From: UBA6544 sp049601975
Lineage (GTDB): Bacteria; Pseudomonadota; Alphaproteobacteria; UBA8366
Direction: 5' to 3'
Length of the DNA: 29,900 bases
Assembly (NCBI GenBank): GCA_049601975.1
Contig: JBMYRC010000042.1
Span: forward strand, 1-29,900
Positions 1 to 8,749 of the stretch are shown in pieces. The notes under the pieces were generated by a model. The model ran no database searches. It was not told where the DNA came from and saw nothing but the letters and a program-made list of their open reading frames with translations. The translations under genes were made by a program, and so were the position numbers. Each line of letters starts with the position of its first letter. Position 1 is the stretch's first letter.

Positions 1-381
1 GCGACCCGCACCTTCATGGCCCTGCGCCTTCACGTGAACGCGGAGCTCGATGAGGTCGACGCTGTTTTGCGCGCTGCCGAGGAAGTATTGGCGCCGGGCG
101 GTAGGTTGGTCGTTGTCTCGTTTCATTCGTTGGAGGACCGGCGGGTGAAGAATTTCATGCATGAGCGTGGTGGTGCCTTGCCGTCAGGCTCGCGCCACAT
201 GCCGCCGACCGAAGCGCGGCACGCGCCCAGTTTCCGTTTGCTGAAACGGGGGACGGTAAAACCTACTGATGCCGAGACATCGCGCAATCCGCGCGCACGC
301 TCAGCTCGGTTGCGCACGGCCGAGCGTACAACCGAAGCGCCGTGGCCCCCTGAGCGTCGGTTTGGGGAGTATGCGGCATGA
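1..381 (+). CDS. rsmH: 16S rRNA (cytosine1402-N4)-methyltransferase RsmH, C-terminal part
   Basis: This is the last 126 codons of RsmH (formerly MraW); the 5' part lies left of the window and the frame is open from base 1. RsmH uses S-adenosylmethionine to methylate N4 of C1402 in the decoding centre of 16S rRNA. The fragment opens with ATRTFMALRLHVNAEL and continues into APGGRLVVVSFHSLEDRRVK, the most conserved C-terminal block of the family, followed by a basic tail containing SFRLLKRGTVKPT. The TGA stop overlaps the ATG of ftsL (ATGA), the usual arrangement at the head of a dcw cluster. mraZ, usually just upstream, would lie outside the window. Confidence 0.96.
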   Translation, partial: ATRTFMALRLHVNAELDEVDAVLRAAEEVLAPGGRLVVVSFHSLEDRRVKNFMHERGGALPSGSRHMPPTEARHAPSFRLLKRGTVKPTDAETSRNPRARSARLRTAERTTEAPWPPERRFGEYAA

Positions 382-749
382 TGAAAATCTCCTTCATTGC
401 TGTGTGGCTTTTGTTGGCCGTGGGCGCGATCGCCGCGATGTTTCACATTACGTTTGAGGTCGAGAAGCTCGAAGCCCGCCTGCACGAAATCAATCGCCAG
501 ATTGTGTGGGAGCAGGAAAGCATCCACGTGTTGCAAGCCGAGTGGAGCTATCTCAATCGCCCGCAACGGCTCGAATTGTTGTCGCAGGAATTGCTGCCGA
601 ACCTCGTGCCTGTGGCATCAGCTCAGTTCATCACATTTGCGCGTTTGCCGAAGCGCAGCGAAGCGGGAGGTCTGATTGACGCGCCAACCGTTGCTCCGGC
701 CCGGTTCACACCGGCGGCAAAACACGCCATGAGAGGTCGCCACCAATGA
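378..749 (+). CDS. ftsL: cell division protein FtsL
   Basis: A 123-residue bitopic membrane protein. Residues about 3-22 form one hydrophobic segment, followed by a heptad-like stretch (residues about 27-60, FEVEKLEARLHEINRQIVWE) that fits the periplasmic coiled coil by which FtsL pairs with FtsB and FtsQ to activate FtsWI. Size and place between rsmH and ftsI match FtsL, whose sequence is otherwise poorly conserved, so context carries much of the call. Two ATG codons lie in tandem (378 and 381); the first overlaps the rsmH stop. The 3' end overlaps ftsI by 4 nt. The last ~35 residues are a low-complexity Pro/Ala/Arg tail of unknown role. Confidence 0.9.
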   Translation: MMKISFIAVWLLLAVGAIAAMFHITFEVEKLEARLHEINRQIVWEQESIHVLQAEWSYLNRPQRLELLSQELLPNLVPVASAQFITFARLPKRSEAGGLIDAPTVAPARFTPAAKHAMRGRHQ

Positions 750-2515
750 TCGAACGCATGAAACGCGCGCGCCGCGTGGCGCATCCCACAGCTGCCGTTC
801 AGCGTGGCCGCCGCCGTACGCACGTGCCGTGCCCCGCGGAAAATAATATTGGTCCGGCCCGCGACGCCATTGAGATGAGCCGCAAGCGCCTGACCATTAC
901 CGGCGCGATCCTGACGCTGGCGTTCTGCGTGATTGGCTTGCGCTTGGTCGATGTCTCGATGATGCAGGCGGCGGTCGAGCCGCGTGTCGCCTTTGCGCCA
1001 AAAGCCGCTTCTCTGCAATTTTCGCGCGCAGATATTGTCGACCGCAACGGCATCCTGTTGGCTACCAGCCTACCGACCGCGTCGCTCTATGCAGATCCCC
1101 GTCAGGTACTGGACCCGGCCATCGCGGCCAAACGCCTCGCGGAAACCCTGCCGGACTTGGACGAAAAGAAACTTGCGGCTCGCCTTGCCTCGAAGCGCCC
1201 CTTCGTTTGGATCAAGCGCGATCTGACGCCGCGCCAGAAATGGGACGTCATCCGCCTTGGCTTGCCCGGTATTGAGTTCCGCCGTGAAGAGACCCGCGTC
1301 AATCCGCAAGGCCGCTTGATGTCGCACGTGGTCGGCTATGTTGATGTCGACGAGAGAGGCATCGCCGGCATCGAAAAACGTTTCGAGGGTGAGCTGAAAA
1401 GCCAGACGAAACCGTTGGCGCTCTCCATCGATGTGCGGATGCAGCACGCGCTCTGTAACGAGTTGTCCGCGGCGAAAGATGAGTTTGAGGCCCTGGGTGC
1501 CGCCGGTTTGGTACTGGACGCGCGTACCGGCGAAGTCGCTGCGATGTGCTCCTTACCGGATTTCAATCCGAACACGCCGATGGCGACGAAGGCCACGTCC
1601 CGTTTCAACCGCGTGGCGCTCGGCGTCTATGAGTTGGGTTCGGCCTTCAAGATTTTCACGACCGCGATGGCGCTCGATGCGGGGGTCGCCAGCCTCGAAG
1701 ATCGCTACGACGCCACTAAGCCGTTAAAGGTATCTCGCTTCACAATCCGCGACTACCACGCCAAGCGGCGCTGGCTCTCAGTCTCCGAGATTTTTATGTA
1801 TTCCTCGAATATAGGTTCCGCCCGTTTGGCGATGGAAGTCGGTGGAGAGGCGCAAAAGGTATTTCTCGGCAATATCGGATTACTGGCGCCGTCCAAAATC
1901 GAACTGCCGGAAGTCGGGGCACCCATCGTGCCGAAGACCTGGCGGCAAGTAAATACGATGACCATCGGTTTTGGCCACGGTATCGCGGTCAGCCCGTTGC
2001 AGATGGCAGCGGGTGTGGCGGCGATGGTCAATGGCGGCGTCTATCGCCAACCCACCCTGATAAAACGCGTGCCGGGGCAGATCGTGCTCGAGAAGCAGGT
2101 CATTTCCGAGCGCACGTCGAAGAAGATGCGTAAGCTGATGCGGCTCGTTGTAGAGAAAGGCACCGGCGGCCGCGCCGACGCACCTGGATACCTCGTTGGC
2201 GGTAAAACCGGAACGGCGGAGAAAAGTGGGACAGGTGGCTACCGCCGCAAGGCATTATTATCGTCCTTCGTCGGTACGTTTCCGGTCGATGAGCCGCGTT
2301 ATGTGGTCTTTGCGCTGCTGGACGAACCGAAAGGCAATAAGAAAACGCACGGATACGCGACCGGCGGCTGGGTTGCCGCACCAATCGTCGGGCGGGTTGT
2401 CCGCCGGATCGGACCGATCGCGGGTATCCGGCCATATGAGAACGAAGTGCCGCCGATTCGCCATGATTTGGCCATGGGTCGGACTCCCGGGGCACGCACA
2501 CTTGCGTCTTACTGA
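746..2515 (+). CDS. ftsI: division-specific peptidoglycan DD-transpeptidase FtsI (PBP3)
   Basis: A 589-residue class B penicillin-binding protein that cross-links septal peptidoglycan with FtsW. A cytoplasmic tail of about 48 residues precedes one membrane anchor (about 49-70), then the pedestal domain (FSRADIVDRNGILLATSLPT) and the transpeptidase domain. All three active-site motifs are intact: SxxK as GSAFK with nucleophile Ser299 and Lys302, SxN as Ser353-Ser354-Asn355, and KTG at 487-489 in VGGKTGTAEK. An intact DD-transpeptidase implies that pentapeptide stems ending in D-Ala-D-Ala are still made, which matters because murF and ddl are missing from this cluster. The start overlaps ftsL by 4 nt. 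Confidence 0.96.
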   Translation: MIERMKRARRVAHPTAAVQRGRRRTHVPCPAENNIGPARDAIEMSRKRLTITGAILTLAFCVIGLRLVDVSMMQAAVEPRVAFAPKAASLQFSRADIVDRNGILLATSLPTASLYADPRQVLDPAIAAKRLAETLPDLDEKKLAARLASKRPFVWIKRDLTPRQKWDVIRLGLPGIEFRREETRVNPQGRLMSHVVGYVDVDERGIAGIEKRFEGELKSQTKPLALSIDVRMQHALCNELSAAKDEFEALGAAGLVLDARTGEVAAMCSLPDFNPNTPMATKATSRFNRVALGVYELGSAFKIFTTAMALDAGVASLEDRYDATKPLKVSRFTIRDYHAKRRWLSVSEIFMYSSNIGSARLAMEVGGEAQKVFLGNIGLLAPSKIELPEVGAPIVPKTWRQVNTMTIGFGHGIAVSPLQMAAGVAAMVNGGVYRQPTLIKRVPGQIVLEKQVISERTSKKMRKLMRLVVEKGTGGRADAPGYLVGGKTGTAEKSGTGGYRRKALLSSFVGTFPVDEPRYVVFALLDEPKGNKKTHGYATGGWVAAPIVGRVVRRIGPIAGIRPYENEVPPIRHDLAMGRTPGARTLASY

Positions 2516-3965
2516 GCTACTGAATGGAGCTGACTTGAACCAAGCCACGGTTCTGGACGACGTAACGATCACAGGATTGACCGCGGATAGCCGCTCGGTC
2601 AGACCGGGATACCTTTTTGCCGCCATTCCGGGAACACAGCTCGACGGACGCGACTATATCGATGCTGCAATACGCGCTGGTGCGGCGGCGGTTTTGGCCC
2701 CGCCGGACGTGACGGAAGAGCGTGTCTCTCCTGGTATTTCCCTCATCACCGCGGATAATCCGCGCCGCAGCCTGGCCCATATGGCAGCCGCCTTTTATGG
2801 CAATAAGCCCGAAACCATCGCCGCTGTGACCGGCACCAACGGCAAGACTTCGGTCGCCTCCTTTGCCCGCCAAATTTGGAACGCCATGGGTCAGAAGGCC
2901 GCGAGCCTCGGTACCCTCGGCCTCGTGGGGCTGGGATTGGAAACCTCGGGTGGTTTGACCACGCCGGATGCGGTCGAACTGCACCGTCAACTTCATGAAA
3001 TGGCCGAGGTCGGATTCCAGAGCGTGGCGCTCGAAGCATCGAGCCATGGTCTCGATCAATTCCGCCTCGAAGGCGTGCCGATCCGTGCCGCCGCCTTTAC
3101 GAATTTGACCCGCGATCATCTCGATTATCACGGCTCGATGAAGGACTACCGCGCCGCCAAGATGCGGTTGTTTCACGATTTGCTCATTCCAGGCGGCGCG
3201 ATGGTCGTCAATGCGGAGACCCCTGAATACCCAGCCTTGATGCATTTGGCGCGTGAGCGCGGATTTGAGCTGCTCTCCTACGGGCTCGCCAAGGGCGATA
3301 TCAAATGCCGGATCATGGAGCCGACCGAGGATGGTTGGCAATTGGTCTTGGACGTTCTCGGAACCGAACAAGCAGCAGCCTTTCCATTGTTGGGATCGTT
3401 CCAAATCGAAAACGCGCTGGCGGCGTTGGGCCTCGTGATTGCCTGTGGCGGCGAATACGCTAAGGTTTGCGCCGCGTTGGAAGTTTTGGAGGGCGTGCCG
3501 GGCCGAATGGAGACTGTATCGCGCCTGCCGTCAGGCGCGCGGATCATTGTTGATTACGCCCACACGCCGGATGCGCTGCGAACCGTATTGGCCGCCGTCC
3601 GCCCGCATGTGGGGCGACGTTTGACCGTCGTCTTCGGATGTGGCGGCGACCGTGATAAAGGCAAGCGCCCGGAGATGGGCGCGGTCGCGGCGGAATTATC
3701 CGACGGTGTCGTAGTCACCGACGACAATCCGCGCCATGAAGACCCCGGCACCATCCGCAAGGAAATCTCGGCGGCGTGCCCCGGCTGCGTCGAAGTCGCG
3801 GGAAGATACGATGCGATCCGCGTCGCCACGTCCGAACTGTCGGAAGGCGATATTTTGATCGTTGCCGGCAAAGGACACGAGACCGGGCAGATCGTCGGTG
3901 ATGAAGTGATCCCATTCTCGGACGCCAAAGTCGTGCGCGAATGCGTGCGTGAGGTCGCCCGATGA
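2502..3965 (+). CDS. murE: UDP-N-acetylmuramoyl-L-alanyl-D-glutamate--2,6-diaminopimelate ligase
   Basis: A 487-residue Mur ligase that adds meso-diaminopimelate to UDP-MurNAc-L-Ala-D-Glu using ATP. Seen: the ATP loop TGTNGKT (110-116), the likely carbamylated lysine in YRAAKMRLF (Lys220), DYAHTPDAL (351-359), and DNPR at 408-411, the motif that selects meso-DAP rather than lysine. The start is uncertain. TTG at 2502 gives MRLTELL, which aligns with MurE N-termini, and it overlaps the ftsI stop by 14 nt. TTG at 2535 has a better ribosome site (GGAG at 2526-2529) but would remove that conserved beginning. ATG at 2463 would add 13 residues. The stop TGA overlaps an ATG where murF would normally begin. 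Confidence 0.95.
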   Translation: MRLTELLNGADLNQATVLDDVTITGLTADSRSVRPGYLFAAIPGTQLDGRDYIDAAIRAGAAAVLAPPDVTEERVSPGISLITADNPRRSLAHMAAAFYGNKPETIAAVTGTNGKTSVASFARQIWNAMGQKAASLGTLGLVGLGLETSGGLTTPDAVELHRQLHEMAEVGFQSVALEASSHGLDQFRLEGVPIRAAAFTNLTRDHLDYHGSMKDYRAAKMRLFHDLLIPGGAMVVNAETPEYPALMHLARERGFELLSYGLAKGDIKCRIMEPTEDGWQLVLDVLGTEQAAAFPLLGSFQIENALAALGLVIACGGEYAKVCAALEVLEGVPGRMETVSRLPSGARIIVDYAHTPDALRTVLAAVRPHVGRRLTVVFGCGGDRDKGKRPEMGAVAAELSDGVVVTDDNPRHEDPGTIRKEISAACPGCVEVAGRYDAIRVATSELSEGDILIVAGKGHETGQIVGDEVIPFSDAKVVRECVREVAR

Positions 3966-4009
3966 CCGCGTATTTCCACATGTCGCTGGGAGGGCCCCAT
4001 GCTCTATAA
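3962..4009 (+). other. 15-codon mini-ORF at the position normally held by murF
   Basis: The murE stop is embedded in ATGA, and the ATG opens a reading frame of 15 codons (MTAYFHMSLGGPHAL) that runs across the mraY ribosome site (GGGAGGG, 3988-3994) and past the mraY start codon before ending at TAA. ATGA coupling is how murF usually starts after murE, so this could be the start-codon scar of a deleted murF. It could equally be a short coupling ORF that delivers ribosomes to mraY, or chance. No other MurF-like sequence is left in the 33 nt spacer. Confidence 0.25.
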
Positions 4010-5084
4010 CCTCCTGGTTCCGCTCGCCGACGAATACATCGTCTTCAACCTTTTCCGCTATCTGACCTTCCGCACCGGCGGCGCCATCATGACCGCGCTG
4101 TTGTTGAGCTTCGTTTTCGGCCCCACCATCATCAGTTGGCTGAAAACCGCGCAGAACGGCAATACACCAGTGCGCGAGGACGTTCCCGAAGGGCATTTAA
4201 AGAAGATTGGCACTCCGACGATGGGCGGGTTTCTCATCCTACTGGCAATCTCGGTTAGCACCTTGTTGTGGGCCGATTTGCGCAACGGTTATGTATGGGT
4301 CGTCCTGCTCGTCACAATGGGCTTTGGCGCGGTTGGCTTCGCGGATGATTATCTCAAACTGGCCGGTCATCGCTGGAAGGGACTGCCCGGCCGCCTGAAG
4401 CTGTTGTTTGAGGTTTTGATCGCCTCGGTCGCAGCCTACTGGGTCATGATGATAACTCCGGCACCGCTCGCTGACGGCCTCGCTATTCCTTTCTTCAAGA
4501 ACGTGTTGCTCAATCTTGGTTGGTTCTTCATTCCCTTCGCCGTCTTCGTCATGGTGGGCGCTTCGAATGCGGTTAATCTGACCGACGGTCTCGATGGTCT
4601 CGCAATTGTGCCGGTAGTGATCGCCGCCGCCTGTTTCGGGTTCATCGCTTATTTGGTAGGCAACAGCGTTTATTCAAGCTATCTGCAACTCAATTACGTG
4701 CTCGGCGTCGGTGAGTTAGCGGTCTTCTGCGGCGCCTTGGTCGGCGCGAGTCTCGGATTTCTGTGGTATAATGCCCCCCCCGCGATGGTCTTCATGGGCG
4801 ATACAGGCTCGCTGTCTGTTGGCGGTGCACTTGGCGCCATCAGCGTCGTCACGAAACATGAAGTTGTGCTGGCGATTATCGGCGGTCTCTTCGTCCTCGA
4901 GACGGTGTCAGTCATTGTGCAAGTGGCGTCCTTTAAGTTGACCGGCAAGCGGGTATTTGCGATGGCGCCGCTGCACCATCACTTCGAGAAGAAGGGATGG
5001 GCGGAGTCGACCATTGTCATTCGATTCTGGGTAATCGCGTCGATTCTGGCCTTGATCGGCATGTCGACGTTGAAGTTGAGGTGA
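3999..5084 (+). CDS. mraY: phospho-N-acetylmuramoyl-pentapeptide-transferase MraY
   Basis: A 361-residue polytopic inner-membrane enzyme that moves phospho-MurNAc-peptide from UDP onto undecaprenyl phosphate to make lipid I. Family motifs are clear: GTPTMGG (71-77), the catalytic Asp pair in FADDYLK (Asp116-Asp117), NAVNLTDGLDGLA (190-202), VFMGDTGS (263-270) and the His triad in APLHHHFEKKGW (325-327). Length is normal (E. coli MraY has 360). The start is set by GGGAGGG four bases upstream and by the MLYNLL beginning. It follows murE directly, with no murF between. No frameshift or missing active-site residue. Confidence 0.97.
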   Translation: MLYNLLVPLADEYIVFNLFRYLTFRTGGAIMTALLLSFVFGPTIISWLKTAQNGNTPVREDVPEGHLKKIGTPTMGGFLILLAISVSTLLWADLRNGYVWVVLLVTMGFGAVGFADDYLKLAGHRWKGLPGRLKLLFEVLIASVAAYWVMMITPAPLADGLAIPFFKNVLLNLGWFFIPFAVFVMVGASNAVNLTDGLDGLAIVPVVIAAACFGFIAYLVGNSVYSSYLQLNYVLGVGELAVFCGALVGASLGFLWYNAPPAMVFMGDTGSLSVGGALGAISVVTKHEVVLAIIGGLFVLETVSVIVQVASFKLTGKRVFAMAPLHHHFEKKGWAESTIVIRFWVIASILALIGMSTLKLR

Positions 5085-5088
5085 TGGG

Positions 5089-6492
5089 ATGATCGACCTC
5101 AGCCTTTTTAAGGGAAAACGGCTCGCGGTCATGGGCCTGGGCTTGTCCGGTCTTGTCGCTGGTGAGGCGCTGTGCGCGGGTGGTGCTGAGGTCTTGGCCT
5201 GGGACGATAACGCCGAACGCCGTGCCGCCGCCGAATCGCGTGGCATTTCGGTCGCGCCCTTGCGCGATATTGATTGGTCCACGGTCGAGGTGCTGATTCT
5301 GAGCCCCGGCATCCCGCACACATTTCCGCAGCCGAACCCTGTGGTCCAAGCAGCGAAGGACGCGGGTGTCGAGATTATCGGAGATATTGAGTTGTTAAAG
5401 CGAGCCCGGCCCGAGGCTCGTTATATTGGTATTACTGGTACGAACGGGAAATCAACCACGACCGCCTTGATAGGTCATATCTTGGAGGCGGTCGGAATGC
5501 GGACGGCCGTTGGTGGTAATCTTGGTTTGCCGGCACTCTCTCTGGACGCGTTGGGGTCAAGCGGCGTTTACGTTCTCGAGATGTCGTCTTATCAGCTCGA
5601 GCTGACACCTTCGGTAAAGTTCGAAGTCGCCATCCTGTTGAACATCAGCCCGGATCATCTAGATCGCCACGGCGGGATGGAAGGATACATTGCGGCCAAA
5701 CGGCACATTTTTGAACAGCAATCGGCGGACAGCACGGCCATCATCGGGGTCGACGATGCGGATGCGAAGGGATTGTTTAACCGGCTGACAGCAGACCGAG
5801 CACAGGGCGTCATACCGATTTCATCGGAAATCACGGTCGATGGTGGCGTCTACGCGTCGGGTCCAAATCTGATCGACGCGATGGGCAATACCCCCGAGAT
5901 GGTTCGTTCGCTCGAGGGGATAGAGACCTTGCCGGGCAGCCATAATGCACAGAACGCTGCCGCCGCTTACGCCGCGGCGCGCGCCATTGGAATTCCCGCG
6001 GCTGCGATTGCTGCCGCTCTTGAAACATATCCGGGACTGCCACATCGCCAACAGTTGGCGGCTGTGATCGATGGAGTCCGCTATGTCAACGATAGCAAGG
6101 CGACGAACCCGGAAGCGACGGCGAAGGCGCTGTCCAGCTATCAAGATATCTATTGGATTGCGGGCGGTCGCGCCAAGGAAGGCACGCTCGAAGTGCTCTA
6201 TCCTTTCCTGCCGAGTGTGCGTCGCGCTTATCTGATCGGTGAGGCTGCGGATCGCCTCGGCGGTGAGTTGGACGGTCGTGTAGAGATCGAATATTGCGGT
6301 GACCTGAATCGCGCACTGGAGGCCGCCAGCCAAGCCGCCCATGGACACGAAGCCGTGGTGCTTTTGTCGCCCGCCTGTGCGTCCTTCGATCAATTTGCCA
6401 GTTTTGAAGAACGTGGGCAGGTTTTCTGCCGTCTCGCGGCGGAACTACCGGGCGGCTTGCGTGATATCCGATGCGATGGGAAGGCCGCTTAA
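5089..6492 (+). CDS. murD: UDP-N-acetylmuramoyl-L-alanine--D-glutamate ligase
   Basis: A 467-residue cytoplasmic Mur ligase that adds D-glutamate to UDP-MurNAc-L-Ala. The N-terminal Rossmann-like domain begins MGLGLSG (15-21), the ATP loop is ITGTNGKST (115-123), and the central domain has LEMSSYQLE and LLNISPDHLDRHGGMEGYIAAK with the carbamylatable lysine. The C-terminal domain shows NDSKATNPEA and LLSPACASFDQF, both diagnostic of MurD over the other Mur ligases. The start ATG has GAGG at 5078-5081 and lies 4 nt after the mraY stop. The TAA stop shares one base with the ftsW ATG (TAATG). Confidence 0.96.
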   Translation: MIDLSLFKGKRLAVMGLGLSGLVAGEALCAGGAEVLAWDDNAERRAAAESRGISVAPLRDIDWSTVEVLILSPGIPHTFPQPNPVVQAAKDAGVEIIGDIELLKRARPEARYIGITGTNGKSTTTALIGHILEAVGMRTAVGGNLGLPALSLDALGSSGVYVLEMSSYQLELTPSVKFEVAILLNISPDHLDRHGGMEGYIAAKRHIFEQQSADSTAIIGVDDADAKGLFNRLTADRAQGVIPISSEITVDGGVYASGPNLIDAMGNTPEMVRSLEGIETLPGSHNAQNAAAAYAAARAIGIPAAAIAAALETYPGLPHRQQLAAVIDGVRYVNDSKATNPEATAKALSSYQDIYWIAGGRAKEGTLEVLYPFLPSVRRAYLIGEAADRLGGELDGRVEIEYCGDLNRALEAASQAAHGHEAVVLLSPACASFDQFASFEERGQVFCRLAAELPGGLRDIRCDGKAA

Positions 6493-7607
6493 TGTCCATC
6501 GCAAGGACCGATAATTCAACACTTGGCCGCTGGTGGTGGACGGTCGATCGTTGGACGCTGTTAGCGCTCATGGTGTTGGCCACCATCGGCGTGGTCTTGG
6601 CGATGGCCGCAAGCCCTCCGGTCGCCGAGCGGATCGGACTCGATTCGCTCCATTTCGTGCGCCGCCAAGCCGCATATTTGCCGGTCGCCTTGTTGGTCAT
6701 GGTCGGTGTCTCGTTGTTGTCGCCCGTTGGCGCGCGCCGTCTGGCAACCATAGTCTTCCTGGGCGCGGTGTTGATGTTGGTGGCGACCCTGATGGTTGGC
6801 ACCGAAATCAAAGGTGCGCGGCGATGGATCAGCATCGCGGGTTTCTCATTGCAGCCATCTGAATTCGTCAAACCGGCCTTCGCGGTTGTCTGCGCTTGGA
6901 TGTTCGCGGCGAGTCGGTTGGGTGAAGACGTCCCCGGCAATCGCATCGCGTTCATGCTTTTCGCGCTCGTCGCAGGATTGCTCCTCTTGCAGCCGGATGT
7001 GGGACAAGCGCTGGTCGTCTCCGCCGTGTGGTTCAGCCAGTGGTTTCTGGCGGGCCTGCCGATGATCTGGGTAGCGGTTACCATTGGCATGGGGATTGCC
7101 GGGTTGACCGCCGCTTATTTTATTTTCCCTCATGTCGCGAGCCGCATCGACCGCTTTATTGATCCGGCCTCCGGCGACAGCTATCAAGTCGACCGCGCCA
7201 TGGAAGCGTTTATGAACGGCGGCATGTGGGGCCGTGGGCCCGGAGAGGGCACCGTGAAAGCGAACCTGCCTGACGCGCATGCGGATTTTATCCTCGCCGT
7301 CGCGGGCGAAGAATTCGGCCTGATCTTGTGCCTCGTCATCGTCGCCCTGTTCGGATTTGTCGTCTTGCGTGGTATTGTCAATCTCATGCGGACCACGGAT
7401 TTGTTCGTCGTGGTTGCCGCAACTGGACTGTTGGTGCAATTCGCTCTGCAGGCACTCATCAATATGGGCTCTACCACGAGCTTGATGCCGACGAAAGGGA
7501 TGACCCTTCCGTTCATCTCCTATGGTGGTTCGTCTTTGCTGGCGTTGGCGTTCGGGATGGGGATTTTACTCGCGCTAACTCGTCGGCGCGCGGGAGGGAC
7601 ACCATGA
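6492..7607 (+). CDS. ftsW: septal peptidoglycan glycosyltransferase FtsW
   Basis: A SEDS-family polytopic membrane protein, about 371 residues, that polymerises glycan strands from lipid II at the septum together with FtsI. Many hydrophobic segments are visible. Conserved features include GARRWISIAGFSLQPSEFVKP, LPDAHADFILAVAGEEFGL (the large periplasmic loop), and LPFISYGGSSLLAL near the C-terminus. I chose ATG 6492 because it overlaps the murD stop as TAATG and has GGGAAGG at 6478-6484; an upstream in-frame ATG at 6471 would add seven residues. Neighbours (murD before, murG after) distinguish FtsW from the paralogue RodA. The stop overlaps the murG start by 4 nt. Confidence 0.95.
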   Translation: MSIARTDNSTLGRWWWTVDRWTLLALMVLATIGVVLAMAASPPVAERIGLDSLHFVRRQAAYLPVALLVMVGVSLLSPVGARRLATIVFLGAVLMLVATLMVGTEIKGARRWISIAGFSLQPSEFVKPAFAVVCAWMFAASRLGEDVPGNRIAFMLFALVAGLLLLQPDVGQALVVSAVWFSQWFLAGLPMIWVAVTIGMGIAGLTAAYFIFPHVASRIDRFIDPASGDSYQVDRAMEAFMNGGMWGRGPGEGTVKANLPDAHADFILAVAGEEFGLILCLVIVALFGFVVLRGIVNLMRTTDLFVVVAATGLLVQFALQALINMGSTTSLMPTKGMTLPFISYGGSSLLALAFGMGILLALTRRRAGGTP

Positions 7608-8749
7608 GCGAAGTGCCCCGTCCTATTGTTATGGCGGCCGGTGGTACCGGTGGGCATGTGTTTCCGGCACAAGCTTTGGCAATGGAGCTGCGGGGGCGCG
7701 GGTATCGTTTGGTGCTCGTGGCGGACCGGCGGAGCGAAGCCTTTGACGGCGCGCTTGGCGAGCTGGAAATCCATCGGATCGACGCCGCTGGCGTCAGTGG
7801 CAAAGGTCAGCTCGCGAAAGGAGCAGCGATCGTCCGACTAGCGCGCGGATATTTTCAGGCGCGGCGATTGCTGAAACGTCTAAAGCCGGCCGTGGTCGTC
7901 GGTTTTGGCAGTTATCCTTCCGCGCCGACGGTTCTAGCCGCGCAACATATCGGCGGCAAGACCGTGATCCACGAACAGAACGCGGTTCTTGGCCGCGCAA
8001 ACCGCATGCTGGCACGGCGGGCGACGCGCATCGCAACCGCATTCCATACGGTCCGAGCGCTGCGGGCCGCGGACCGTGAAAAAACTGTGTGGACCGGCAA
8101 CCCGGTCCGCCCCGAAGTGATTGCGGCGCGGGTCCATCCCTATACGCCGCCGAGTGCTGCGGGAGACGTAAATTTACTTGTTGTTGGTGGCAGCCAAGGG
8201 GCCAAGATCTTGGGCGAGGTCGTGCCGCGCGCGACGGCCCTCCTAGATGCGGAAATGCGTTTCCGTCTTCGTGTCGTCCAACAATGCCGTGCGGAGGAAG
8301 TCCACGCCGCCAAAAGTAATTTTGGGCGCGCGCATATTCGGGCCGAAGTATCGACATTCTTTGATGACATTCCGGAGCGTTTGGCCAAAGCAACCTTGGT
8401 CGTGTGCCGCAGCGGGGCATCAACCGTCGCCGAATTGGCGGCCATGGGTCGGCCGGCGTTGCTGGTGCCCTTCGCCCATGCGACAGACGATCATCAGACC
8501 GCGAACGCGGAAGGGCTCTGCGATGCGGGGGGCGGCTGGATTATTCAGCAAGACGCCCTGACGGCCGAACATTTGGCCCAACGATTGACCTCGCTACTTA
8601 CACCCGGGCCGACTCTGTCAATGGCTGCGAAATGCGCCGCGCAAATGGGGAAACTCGAAGCGGCGGCACAACTGGCCGACTTAGTGGTCTCCGTCTTGGG
8701 TGACAACGGCAATGTCGATCTCGCCGATAGACAGGAGGCAGCCGTATGA
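7604..8749 (+). CDS. murG: UDP-GlcNAc--undecaprenyl-PP-MurNAc-peptide GlcNAc transferase MurG
   Basis: A 381-residue GT28-family peripheral membrane glycosyltransferase that converts lipid I to lipid II. Motifs: GGTGGHVFP (13-21) in the N-terminal Rossmann domain, VGFGSYPSAP, HEQNAVLGRANR (HEQN at 123-126), then the UDP-GlcNAc-binding C-terminal domain with VGGSQGAK, CRSGASTVAEL and PFAHATDDHQ. The frame is open upstream into ftsW, but ATG 7604 is the right start: it overlaps the ftsW stop as ATGA, has GGGAGGG just upstream (7592-7598 region) and places GGTGGH at its normal distance from the N-terminus. Confidence 0.96.
   Translation: MSEVPRPIVMAAGGTGGHVFPAQALAMELRGRGYRLVLVADRRSEAFDGALGELEIHRIDAAGVSGKGQLAKGAAIVRLARGYFQARRLLKRLKPAVVVGFGSYPSAPTVLAAQHIGGKTVIHEQNAVLGRANRMLARRATRIATAFHTVRALRAADREKTVWTGNPVRPEVIAARVHPYTPPSAAGDVNLLVVGGSQGAKILGEVVPRATALLDAEMRFRLRVVQQCRAEEVHAAKSNFGRAHIRAEVSTFFDDIPERLAKATLVVCRSGASTVAELAAMGRPALLVPFAHATDDHQTANAEGLCDAGGGWIIQQDALTAEHLAQRLTSLLTPGPTLSMAAKCAAQMGKLEAAAQLADLVVSVLGDNGNVDLADRQEAAV

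Noticed and set aside
2517..3404. Antisense frame (295 codons) opposite murE
   Set aside because: It covers well-conserved MurE motifs on the other strand, has no recognisable domain and is a coding shadow.
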